This document shows positions 1 through 8,600 of a stretch of 17,748 nucleotides of DNA, piece after piece. A program made the position numbers and the translations under genes. The notes under the pieces were generated by a model. The model searched no databases. It saw only the letters and a program-made list of their open reading frames with translations, and was not told where the DNA came from. Source of the DNA: an uncultured Acetatifactor sp. (GTDB lineage: Bacteria; Bacillota; Clostridia; Lachnospirales; Lachnospiraceae); assembly GCA_910586435.1 (NCBI GenBank), contig CAJUGT010000058.1:1-17748 (forward strand). Direction: 5' to 3'. The stretch's first letter is position 1. Each line of letters opens with the position of its first letter.

Positions 1-1
1 A

Positions 2-1075
2 GACAGCCTGTACGGGGCTGTATTTGCCTATGAAGCGAAAAAAAGAGGAAAAAAATGTCTTGTAGTGGAAAAGAGGGATCACATTGCCGGTAATATTTAT
101 TGTGAAGATATTCATGGCATCCATGTGCATAAATACGGTGCGCATATCTTCCATACATCGGACAAAAAGATATGGAATTATGTGAATCAGTTTGCGGAAT
201 TCAACAATTACATCAATTCTCCTGTGGCGAAATATCAGGGGGAATTATATAATTTGCCTTTTAATATGAATACTTTCAGTAAGATGTGGGGGATTTCCAC
301 GCCCAGGGAGGCAAAGGATATTATTGCGGGACAGATTGCGGATTTGAATATCACAGAACCAAAGAACTTGGAGGAACAGGCTCTTTCCCTTGTGGGCAGG
401 GACGTATATGAGAAATTAATCAAAGGATATACGGAGAAACAGTGGGGGCGTGACTGTAAGGACTTGCCTTCGTTTATCATCAAAAGGCTGCCCCTGCGCT
501 TTATATATGACAATAATTATTTCAATGATCGTTATCAGGGAATCCCTATCGGCGGGTATAATAAGATCGTGGAAAAGCTCCTGGAAGGAACGGAGGTCCG
601 CCTGAATGTGGATTACCTGGAGAACAGAGCAGAATTGGATGCCATGGCGGACAAAATGATTTACACTGGGATGATAGACCGGTTTTATGATTACAGATTG
701 GGTGTGCTGGAATATCGCAGTGTCCGTTTTGAGACGGAAGAACTTGATATGGAGAATTATCAGGGGAACGCAGTGGTAAACTATACAGAGAGAGAAGTGC
801 CGTTTACGCGTATTATTGAGCACAAGCATTTTGAATTTGGAACACAGCCTACTACCGTTATTTCCAGGGAATATTCCAGTGAGTGGAAAAAGGGAGATGA
901 GCCTTATTATCCTGTGAACAACGACAGAAATAATGCTCTTTATGAGGAATACAGGGCATTGGCAGAGAGGGAGAACAGGGTTATTTTCGGCGGAAGGCTG
1001 GGTGGATACAAATATTATGATATGGACAAGGTAATCATGGCGGCACTGGATCTGTGCGGGAAAGAACTTGGATGA
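2..1075 (+). CDS. glf: UDP-galactopyranose mutase, 5' end cut by window
   Basis: This flavoenzyme interconverts UDP-galactopyranose and UDP-galactofuranose in the cytoplasm and so supplies the galactofuranose donor for the next gene. The frame is open from base 2 and begins inside the FAD-binding Rossmann motif (LYGAVFAYEAKKRGKKCLVV, then EKRDHIAGN). The GTG at 65 is therefore an internal valine and not the start; only about a dozen N-terminal residues are missing. Family hallmarks are visible: VHKYGAHIFHTS, YNLPFNM, YTEKQWGRD, IPIGGYN, FTRIIEHKHFE (holding the second active-site arginine region) and the C-terminal FGGRLGGYKYYDMD flavin motif. The length of about 358 visible residues fits the usual 360-390. 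It lies 12 nt upstream of a galactofuranosyltransferase, the standard pairing, so they are almost certainly co-transcribed. The promoter is outside the window. The identity is secure. Confidence 0.96.
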   Translation, partial: DSLYGAVFAYEAKKRGKKCLVVEKRDHIAGNIYCEDIHGIHVHKYGAHIFHTSDKKIWNYVNQFAEFNNYINSPVAKYQGELYNLPFNMNTFSKMWGISTPREAKDIIAGQIADLNITEPKNLEEQALSLVGRDVYEKLIKGYTEKQWGRDCKDLPSFIIKRLPLRFIYDNNYFNDRYQGIPIGGYNKIVEKLLEGTEVRLNVDYLENRAELDAMADKMIYTGMIDRFYDYRLGVLEYRSVRFETEELDMENYQGNAVVNYTEREVPFTRIIEHKHFEFGTQPTTVISREYSSEWKKGDEPYYPVNNDRNNALYEEYRALAERENRVIFGGRLGGYKYYDMDKVIMAALDLCGKELG

Positions 1076-1076
1076 C

Positions 1077-1083
1077 AGGAGGA
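1077..1083 (+). promoter_or_regulatory. Shine-Dalgarno of the galactofuranosyltransferase gene
   Basis: AGGAGGA sits just after the glf stop and 4 nt before the ATG at 1088. It supports that start and tight translational coupling within the operon. Confidence 0.8.
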
Positions 1084-1087
1084 CGGA

Positions 1088-2962
1088 ATGAAGATTCAGA
1101 AGATATTGTATCCGGAAGTCGGCAGGTGCATGGAACAGGAAATGTATTTCCACTTTGGAGGAAAGATAGACACCAGCCCCACACGTCCTTGGATTATAGA
1201 GGGAACGCAGGCTTATAAACAGACAGAACAACGCAATATGGAGCGTGTGGAACTGGATGAGGTCCAAAAAGTGATTACCTTTGAAAAACATGGAAAAATA
1301 TGGTTTGATACTTATTTCAACGGTTTTTCCATACAGAAATGGATGAAATACACTGTTTTAAGCGAAGTTTCTTTAAAGCTGACCTTAAGTGGAAAATTCC
1401 GTGTGACATTATACGGCAAGGAAGCCATACATGATGAAGTAAATGAAAGTGTGTTCAGCAGAACTATTGTGGAGACAAAGGAACCGAAAGAGTTTGAGTT
1501 TTCTTACAAAAACGGGAATGGGAAAGGGATGTATACCTTCTGGCTGGAGGCTTTGGAGGACGGAAGCAGATTTTTCGGCGGAGAATATGTGGGAAATATT
1601 CCGAAAGAACAGGTGCGGGATGTGAAAATCGGCATTGGAATCTGCACTTTTAAAAGGGAAGCTTTTATTGAGAAAAATCTCCGAATTCTCAGGGAAGCCG
1701 TGCTGGAAAATGAGGATTCTCCTCTTTATGGACATCTGGAGGTATTTGTGGCGGACAACGGCAAAACATTGGAGGCCGAGAAGCTGCAAGGGAATCAAAT
1801 CCATATCTATCCAAACCGCAATCTGGGAGGAGCGGGCGGATTTACCAGAGATTTGATGGAAATGAGGGCAGGAAATGACACATGGAAAATCACTCATGCG
1901 CTTTTGATGGACGATGACATTGTGATTGAGCCGGAAGCTCTGGTGAAGACTTATACCATTCTCTCCATACTGAAGGATGAGTATGCGGATGCTTTTGTGG
2001 GTGGGTCAATGCTTCGGCTGGACAAGCAGTATCTTCAGGTGGAGTCCGGCGCCAGCTGGAATGGAGGCCAGTTGAATTCACTGAAACGAAATCTGGATCT
2101 GCGGGAAGCGGTAAACTGTCTCTTTAACGAGGTGGAGGAATATACGGAATTTAACGCGTGGTGGTATTGCTGTTTTCCCCTTGGCGTGGTGAGGGACGAC
2201 AATTTGCCAATGCCGATATTTATCCGGGGAGACGATTTGGAATATGGTCTGCGCAATATGAAACATCTGATACTGATGAACGGAATCTGTGTGTGGCATG
2301 AGCCTTTTGAGAACAAATATTCTTCCTTCCTGGAGTATTATATTATCAGGAATCAGTTAATCGACAACGCTTTTCACTGTCCATGGTATGGCGCAAAACA
2401 GCTCAAGCGGGAGGCATGGACCCGCTGTAAGCAGGAAATCATGTTCTATCGGTATAAAAATGTGGATCTGTATCTGCAAGGGGTGAAAGATTTCCTGAAA
2501 GGCCCGGGATGGCTTATGGAACAGGACGGAGAAGAACTGCACAAACAGATTATGGCAGCAGGGTACAAGGCTCAGGATGTGGAAAAACTGCCCATGGCCT
2601 TTGATTATGAAGAATATGAACAGAGTCGGAAGACAGAGGATACCGTAAATGCCAGAATAAAACGTATTTTGACATTTAACGGACTGTTTCTTCGGGCCAG
2701 GGGTGAAAATATCGTTCCGGTTTCCATGGTAAAATCCATTATGTTTTATCGCAGAAAACGTGTCATGCATTATGATGTGACCAGCCATAAAGGGTTTATC
2801 ACTGAGAGGAATGTGGGAACTTCTCTGAGATATATGTTTCGGACAGTCCTGTTTCTGAACACAGTTTCAGGAAAGCTGAAGAAGGCGCAGAACGCGTACC
2901 GCACGGAAGGGCTGAAGCTTCGCACGGAGGCGTTCTGGAACCGGTATCTTGGGTTGAAATAG
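1088..2962 (+). CDS. GlfT2-like galactofuranosyltransferase (GT2 family)
   Basis: This is a 624-residue cytoplasmic or membrane-associated glycosyltransferase predicted to polymerise galactofuranose from UDP-Galf. Residues 1-175 are an N-terminal beta-sandwich-like domain of the GlfT2 type (TYFNGFSIQKWMKYT, then a run of beta strands). The GT-A domain starts near residue 180 (IGICTFKR). The metal-binding DXD is the triplet D275-D276-D277 in LLMDDDIVIEP. An Asp pair D382-D383 in FIRGDDLEYGLR matches the catalytic-base region of mycobacterial GlfT2. H404 in VWHEPFE matches its metal-ligand histidine. NRNLGGAGGFTRD is also conserved. The C-terminal third is helical, and the total length is close to that of the 637-residue mycobacterial enzyme. 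It lies 12 nt after glf and 23 nt before the beta-helix gene. The family call is secure; linkage specificity and processivity cannot be read from sequence. Confidence 0.92.
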   Translation: MKIQKILYPEVGRCMEQEMYFHFGGKIDTSPTRPWIIEGTQAYKQTEQRNMERVELDEVQKVITFEKHGKIWFDTYFNGFSIQKWMKYTVLSEVSLKLTLSGKFRVTLYGKEAIHDEVNESVFSRTIVETKEPKEFEFSYKNGNGKGMYTFWLEALEDGSRFFGGEYVGNIPKEQVRDVKIGIGICTFKREAFIEKNLRILREAVLENEDSPLYGHLEVFVADNGKTLEAEKLQGNQIHIYPNRNLGGAGGFTRDLMEMRAGNDTWKITHALLMDDDIVIEPEALVKTYTILSILKDEYADAFVGGSMLRLDKQYLQVESGASWNGGQLNSLKRNLDLREAVNCLFNEVEEYTEFNAWWYCCFPLGVVRDDNLPMPIFIRGDDLEYGLRNMKHLILMNGICVWHEPFENKYSSFLEYYIIRNQLIDNAFHCPWYGAKQLKREAWTRCKQEIMFYRYKNVDLYLQGVKDFLKGPGWLMEQDGEELHKQIMAAGYKAQDVEKLPMAFDYEEYEQSRKTEDTVNARIKRILTFNGLFLRARGENIVPVSMVKSIMFYRRKRVMHYDVTSHKGFITERNVGTSLRYMFRTVLFLNTVSGKLKKAQNAYRTEGLKLRTEAFWNRYLGLK

Positions 2963-2985
2963 GTAGGGCGAAAGGATGTTACTAT

Positions 2986-4767
2986 ATGAAAAAGAAGTTA
3001 CTCATTTCGGCAGCGGCTGCTGTGTACACCATATTGGTTTTGGGCCTGTGCTTTCAGGTGTTTGATATGGGGGACATTCATATTGGGACTCGTGTGGAAG
3101 ATCCGGGGGAGGTAAACAATGTGGAAACCCCGGCGCCTCCAATGGAGCCGGAGCGAAATCTGGTGGATGCGGAGAGAGACTTTTCTTATCAGGAAGGGCC
3201 TCATCTGGAATATGCCGCCTATGGACAGCCGGGGAGGTATGTGGAATCAGAAGACCTGGTGTTGCTGGAAGAAGATAGATATAATATTCTGGTGCGTTTC
3301 CAACTGCCTGAACTTGAGCGGATGAGTGAAGAAGACGCGGCTCTGAAGATGGCTGATTTGCAGGTGTTTCGTAAGATGAATTTGCTGGGAGCGGACAGTG
3401 CGTCCTTTGTCACTCCGGAATATAATTGGAAAAAAGTTTATAGTGATTCCTTGGCGGAACTGGAGAAGACCTGGGCATCATTTGGGAAGACAGCGGTGTA
3501 TGAAGGAGAGACTGCTTCCAGCCTGAACATTTTTTTGCAGGAGCATGTGGGATATCATGTTGAGATCGGCACAAAGAAGCTTGTTTTGGATGAAACAATT
3601 CAGGTGCCGTCAAATATATCCATTGACGGTCAGGGAGTGGAGATTGTTTCTGAGACAGGAATAGAATATGCCATCCATATGAATGGTGTGGAAAATGTGG
3701 TGATTCAAAATATAAAGCTTTTGGGGGGATTTGAAAGGGGAATTTATATTGTGGAGTCCCATCATGTGCTTTTATACCGTAATGAAGTGGCAAATGGAGG
3801 GTATAAGGGAATTATTGTCATGGGAGACAACCAATATATCAATCTGGTTGGGAACTCTGTGCATGATAACGCATGGGGAGCGGTGGTGTTTCAGGGAAGT
3901 ATCTCCAACAGCATTATTCAGCACAATACGATTTACGCCAATAAAGGTCCCCGCAACCTGGGAGCGGGGCTGGTATTGAGCGCGGTTCCAATCACAGATC
4001 TCTACAGGCCTTATGAACAGGACCACGGTTTTGATGAATATCTCTATAATATGTTGGACGGTCCCCATGATGTTGTGGTGAAAGACAATGATATTCTGGA
4101 CAATTATTCTTCCGGCGTTTATCTGGATGGTGCTTATGAAGTGTCCGTGATTGATAATCGCATTATTGATAATGAAAAAGAAGGCATGTGTCTGGATTTC
4201 GGAACCTTTGGTTCCTACATCAGAGGCAATATTATCCGAAGAAACGGGCATCGAAACAGGCAGACGGACGTTGATCTGGAGAAAGATTTTGTTCTGGGGC
4301 TGGGAAGGATGGAGGATGGTTCTTCCACTGCAAAGCTGCCGGGAATTTCACTGGACAATGCCGCTTACAATATTATTTATGATAACATTGTGGAAGATAA
4401 TTCCGGCACGGGAATTAAAATGGTCAGAAGCGGTTTTCGGAATCTGATATTGTGTAATCTTGTAACGGACAATAACAGAGGGCAAAATGACATGTACCAT
4501 GGGTTCGGTGTGGAGCTGGGGTATGCCAGACAGCCGGATCAGGAGGTCAAAGGATTGGACTTTGAGCCGGATTACGAAAATATTATTGCCAGGAATGTGA
4601 TTTCGGGAGTGCATTATTCTGGAATTTATATTGGGGAGGAGTGCTATTGTAATGATTTTATTGATAATGTGATATTGGATTGCACACAGTTTTCCGTGGA
4701 AAGTTACAGTGAATTTTTCAACAGTTCTGTGGGAAACAATACGAATGTGCCCATGTTGAATTTTTAG
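2986..4767 (+). CDS. Exported right-handed beta-helix protein (PbH1 repeats)
   Basis: This is a 593-residue protein with an N-terminal export signal or membrane anchor (KKK, then a hydrophobic stretch to about residue 25). VLGLC is not a lipobox because the residue before Cys is Leu. Residues 30-175 are acidic and unassigned. From about residue 176 to the end the sequence is a run of parallel beta-helix coils with N-x-I and DNxI turns (for example VVVKDNDILDN, VSVIDNRIIDN), as in pectate-lyase and NosD-like folds. A GPHD motif (H361, D362) opens one coil and is shared with the C-terminal part of the gene at 5645, as is LPGISLDNAAYNII. A start at 2986 is supported by GAAAGGAT about 10 nt upstream. 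It is the third gene of the galactofuranan operon, so it probably acts on or binds that glycan outside the cell. Whether it is a lyase, epimerase, hydrolase or only a binder is unknown. Confidence 0.85.
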   Translation: MKKKLLISAAAAVYTILVLGLCFQVFDMGDIHIGTRVEDPGEVNNVETPAPPMEPERNLVDAERDFSYQEGPHLEYAAYGQPGRYVESEDLVLLEEDRYNILVRFQLPELERMSEEDAALKMADLQVFRKMNLLGADSASFVTPEYNWKKVYSDSLAELEKTWASFGKTAVYEGETASSLNIFLQEHVGYHVEIGTKKLVLDETIQVPSNISIDGQGVEIVSETGIEYAIHMNGVENVVIQNIKLLGGFERGIYIVESHHVLLYRNEVANGGYKGIIVMGDNQYINLVGNSVHDNAWGAVVFQGSISNSIIQHNTIYANKGPRNLGAGLVLSAVPITDLYRPYEQDHGFDEYLYNMLDGPHDVVVKDNDILDNYSSGVYLDGAYEVSVIDNRIIDNEKEGMCLDFGTFGSYIRGNIIRRNGHRNRQTDVDLEKDFVLGLGRMEDGSSTAKLPGISLDNAAYNIIYDNIVEDNSGTGIKMVRSGFRNLILCNLVTDNNRGQNDMYHGFGVELGYARQPDQEVKGLDFEPDYENIIARNVISGVHYSGIYIGEECYCNDFIDNVILDCTQFSVESYSEFFNSSVGNNTNVPMLNF

Positions 4768-4856
4768 AAAATGAAATGGATAAGAAATAAAGGAAATAAT
4801 AAATGATATTAAACACAAGATAGGGGGACAGAAACAGCAGAAAACGAAAGAAGGAG

Positions 4857-5103
4857 CATTATGACCAGGCATGCTGTGCTATTGAAGATTCGCTTTTGAA
4901 CTTGGCTGAAATCTGTCCGGAGGCGACCACTGTTAGTATGAATGGAAAACCGGCGTTCTGTTCCATGATTATAAAGTAACATTCTATCATTTTGGAATGG
5001 AGCATGGGGCCGTGTATTGCGGAGCTTGGACGTTACCTCCATAAAATAAGAAGAGACCTTGAACAGTTGGGGTTATGAAGTGGAAATTTTTGGAGATGTT
5101 TGA
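4857..5103 (+). pseudogene. Decayed small gene, unrecognised family, in three frames
   Basis: Coding-like protein text appears in three successive frames with no gap. Bases 4857-4958 read HYDQACCAIEDSLLNLAEIC and continue to MNGKPAF. About 4961-5041 in another frame reads HDYKVTFYHFGMEHGAVYCG and then AWTLPP. About 5050-5100 in the third frame reads EETLNSWGYEVEIFGDV and stops at TGA 5101. Joined, they make one plausible globular protein of about 75-80 residues broken by two frameshifts; the stops at 4976 and 5042 are met only when each frame is followed past its shift. No start codon or convincing ribosome site fits the first segment. I do not recognise the family. It follows the beta-helix gene and may be the remnant of an unrelated small gene. 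Sequencing error is a less likely alternative because two separate shifts are required. Confidence 0.6.
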
Positions 5104-5193
5104 AGCATGTTCGTAGTGAACAAAAGCGTTGTAACAGGGTGTTTGAATTGTTTCAAAAGACTGCTTATCAGATCTTCTCAGAAAGTTTACGCA

Positions 5194-5222
5194 TTGACAA
5201 ATAATATAACAACTAATATAAT
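5194..5222 (+). promoter_or_regulatory. Perfect-consensus sigma-A promoter
   Basis: TTGACA at 5194-5199 and TATAAT at 5217-5222 are separated by exactly 17 nt, a full match to the vegetative consensus. Transcription should start near 5229, giving a leader of about 415 nt before the coding start at 5645. There is no other gene it could serve. A promoter this strong is likely to need control downstream, which fits the structured leader. Confidence 0.85.
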
Positions 5223-5320
5223 TATAAATAAATATGGTGCTAGTGTAACGATACATTTATTTTTAGCATAACTATCATATCAATAGTTTGCAAAATTAAT
5301 TGTCAAACAAGGAAATTTGT

Positions 5321-5449
5321 CAGGCTGAATATAATCGTGTCAGCACACTAGAACATTAGTCTGTAAATGTGTTGGTATTTAATATTGTTTATTTTCAGGT
5401 TACATATATACCAGATATTCAGGCTGAAAATTATAACCACCGACACACT
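5321..5449 (+). repeat. Imperfect direct duplication of about 30 bp in the leader
   Basis: CAGGCTGAA occurs at 5321-5329 and 5420-5428, and CACACT at 5344-5349 and 5444-5449, so two segments of about 30 nt with matching ends lie 99-100 bp apart. The middles match only loosely. The copies may be RNA or protein binding sites, or an old duplication. A separate perfect 8-bp inverted pair, ATTTTCAG 5391-5398 and CTGAAAAT 5424-5431, forms a hairpin that includes part of the second copy. Confidence 0.35.
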
Positions 5450-5493
5450 TTCGAGCTAACGCCATACAATTTTATGGGAACAAATTCACAAAA

Positions 5494-5579
5494 CGGCCTG
5501 GTAGTGTTGCTCAGGCAATTTTGCGGATAATGATAATCTGCGAAATATTTTGTCTGGGCTTACATTATGTATGAGGCCG
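5494..5579 (+). promoter_or_regulatory. Long imperfect hairpin in the leader RNA
   Basis: Four stacked stems share one axis: CGGCCT 5494-5499 with AGGCCG 5574-5579; TAGTGT 5502-5507 with ACATTA 5562-5567; GCTCAGGCAA 5509-5518 with TTGTCTGGGC 5550-5559; and TTTTGCGGAT 5519-5528 with ATCTGCGAAA 5536-5545, closed by loop AATGATA. That gives about 32 base pairs, some G-U, with small internal loops and a 4-nt bulge. No T-run follows, so it is not an intrinsic terminator. It ends 50 nt before the ribosome site at 5630. A role in mRNA stability, RNase III processing or translation control is inference; no known riboswitch core is seen. Confidence 0.55.
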
Positions 5580-5629
5580 AATCAAAGACTGCTCAGTGCA
5601 ACAGCCTGACACCCAGGCAAAAAATTAAC

Positions 5630-5635
5630 AGGAGG
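5630..5635 (+). promoter_or_regulatory. Shine-Dalgarno fixing the start at 5645
   Basis: AGGAGG lies 9 nt before the ATG at 5645. The in-frame ATG at 5567 has no such site and would place 26 polar residues before the signal peptide, so 5645 is the start. Confidence 0.85.
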
Positions 5636-5644
5636 AAAAACAGG

Positions 5645-8600
5645 ATGAAGCATTTACGGAAAATGTTGGGTACATTTCTTATGGCGATTGCGATATTTGT
5701 GCTTGTGCCTACATTGACAACAAAAGCTGAAGGCTTAACCGGATTGCAGCCCAGTGCTGACGGCAAGTGGTACTATTTTGTAGACGGAGATGTCAATTAC
5801 AACTTTACAGGTTTAGTTTATGATGAAGTTGTGGGTTGGTGGCTTGTTAGGGATGGTGTGGTCGATTTTGACTATACAGGTCTGTGGAATGATCCAAACT
5901 GCGGCTGGTGGCTGATCAGCGGCGGAACCGTGGCGTTCGATTATACGGGTCTGTGGAATGATCCGAACTGCGGCTGGTGGCTGATCAGCGGCGGAACCGT
6001 GGCGTTTGATTATACGGGTCTGTGGAATGATCCGAACTGCGGCTGGTGGCTGATCAGCGGCGGAACTGTGGCATTCGACTATACAGGTCTCTGGGGTGAT
6101 GTCGCTTATGGTTGGTGGTATGTAGAGAAAGGAACAGTTGCCTTTTGGTATACTGGCCTGGCTGCTAATGATATAGGAACATGGTATTGTACAGGTGGAA
6201 TGCTAGACTTTGGATATACTGGCATGGTGACAGTCAATGGGATACAGTACAATGTAGCAAACGGGTTTGTAACCGGAACTGTAAATGATGGTACAGTAGA
6301 ACCGGGCAATGGTGATGTATATAAACCAGGGGAAAAACTGAGTGGCAAGATCACTGGTGGTGTTGTTCTTATAGTAAGCAATGAAAATCCGGAATATGCG
6401 CTGACTGCTGTAGAAGATCCGCTGGCAGCTGGTCAATGCAACCTCGTAATGTCAAAACTTACTGGTGATGAATCCCAGAAGTTTTTGGTAGCTTATGACA
6501 GCGATAATGATATTTACTCTTTCCTGTCCATGAAGTATGCGAATGTGGAAGGAAATAATGCAGATAATAAATGGGTGATTAATGCGCCAAACAGCGGATG
6601 GGCTGCGGATACTGCAGGAAATGCGGACAATGTTAATGTGGTTGCTGTGGGGCATGGTAACTTTCAAAATGGCTCTTGGGTAATGGATGAAGTTGCTTCT
6701 GGGGAGTATACGCTTAGGTGCTGGCGGCCTGGTGATCAAGGTGCTCTTGGATATACCGTGATGGCTTATATGGGCATAGCTGGTCAATTAACAGAAGGAG
6801 TCAATGTACAAGCATGCGCAAATGGCGGCAAAATGCTTACCTTCAATCTTGTATCGCCCTATTCCCAGACATTAGCAAGTGGTACTTACAGGATAGGACT
6901 TGCAGATGATAACGGAAAATTGTTTGCTATGGATGGAGCATCAGTCAAAGACTTAGCTAGATTGGTGGCAGTAAATAAGACTGGCAGTACAGAGCAGTTG
7001 TTTGATATTATTTGTACCGATTCAGTGAAAGGCTTATATATGATCCGGAACCACAATTCCAGAAAATACCTGAATCTTGTAAATGGTTCAATTGATATCG
7101 GCGCAGGTATTGAACAGATTGAGTGGACGGAAGGTGATGCAGCTGCCAGGTTATGGTATATCCAGGCAAGAGGCAATAACACGTACAGCCTTATTAACCA
7201 TAACAGTAATCAGGTACTTACGGTAACTGGAAATACAGTTACACAGGGACTTGGGAATGACACCAATTCGCAGAAATTTGTTTTTGAAGTTCAGGAGACA
7301 GGGAATGAGGCCATAGCTTCTGGAGTATATAGCACAGAAAACACTTACTATAGATTTTCACATATAGGTTCCGGCGTTTATAATGTATATTCCATTACTA
7401 AGGGAGGATATTGCACGGTATCTGAAAACAGTATAGCTTTAACAACAACGGATACAGGCATTGGATCAAAATGGAAGGTAACGGAAACCGGTGGAAAGTA
7501 TGTAGTACAATCACTGGCCAATAATATGTACCTCAATAAGGAAGGCGAATTGACAGCCACAGCAGAGGAATTGTTATTGACAGATGCCAGCGATTCTATT
7601 ACAAATTATGCAATGCGTTATGATTTGAGTACTCTTGAATATCTGAAGGGCACGGATTACAGCAATGTACAGATTTTGAAACGGTTAAATGCAATGAATC
7701 TTAAGGCTGAAGATTTACTTGATCCTATTCCTAAGATGAATCAGATTGAGCAGGAAGTAAAGGATGCGCTGAGTGCTCTGCCTACAAACTATGTGTCGTT
7801 TAATGGAACCACTGTCAAAGAGCTGAATGAATTTATGCAGGATAATATGGGAAAAATTGTTCAGTTGACGCAGGATATCCAAGTTAAGCCGATGCCACTG
7901 GGTGATGGAAATTATGATGAAGGGCAGATTCGTATTCCGTCCAATGTCATTCTGGATGGTAATGGATATCGTTTGGTTCAGGCTTGCGCAGATACAGATC
8001 TTACGAATGTAGGAATTGTATTCAGATATAATGATAAGAGAAATAATAGCGCATTAACAACATCTTCATACTGTGGTGTATGGAATTTAACCAGTGAGAT
8101 TCCGTATAAGGGTTGTACACTGGAAACGGTTGGTGCGGATTATATCAGCATCAAGGGAAATAACTTTACCAATGCGAAGATAAGTGCCATTTTAATGAGC
8201 AAAAATTTTGGTGAGACGAAATACGGAGTTATCAGTGGAAACACATTAAGCACTCCAGATGGCGGCGATACCTTGGGAGTTCATGGTGACAGCAATATGT
8301 TGATCATTGAGGGGAATACAATCACAAACAGTGGTGAATATGGCTTAATGTTAAGCTACCTGAATGAAGATATTGTTGAACGTGTAGAAGATGAAATCGG
8401 TGGGCCGCATGATATACTTGTACGGAACAATTTCATAAGTGGTGCGAATGCCTGTGCAATGTATTGTCTGGGAACATATCAAGTATACATTACAGACAAT
8501 GAACTGTGTAACAGCCAGCTGGAAGGCATCTGTTTTGATAGTGGTTGTATCGGAAACTATTTCTATAACAATAAAGTGCATGATACCTCTTTGTCAGGTG

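Noticed and set aside
416..1291. 291-codon open frame on the minus strand over glf and the transferase gene
   Set aside because: It lies opposite two confidently identified genes, has low-complexity hydrophobic content with no domain, and has no ribosome site; it is an antisense shadow.
2986..3090. Lipoprotein signal in the first beta-helix protein
   Set aside because: The only Cys near the hydrophobic stretch is preceded by Leu (LGLC), which does not satisfy the lipobox.
5104..5202. 33-codon open frame HVRSEQKRCNRVFELFQKTA and onward before the promoter
   Set aside because: Too short, no start or ribosome site, and it does not join clearly to the decayed gene upstream.
5567..5644. Start of the large surface protein at ATG 5567
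   Set aside because: No ribosome site, it falls inside the leader hairpin, and it adds a polar stretch before the signal peptide; AGGAGG at 5630 supports 5645.
5873..6079. Regular repeats as a possible CRISPR array
   Set aside because: The repeats are contiguous, in frame and without unique spacers; they encode the aromatic protein repeats. The same applies to 14239-15229 and 17555-17748.
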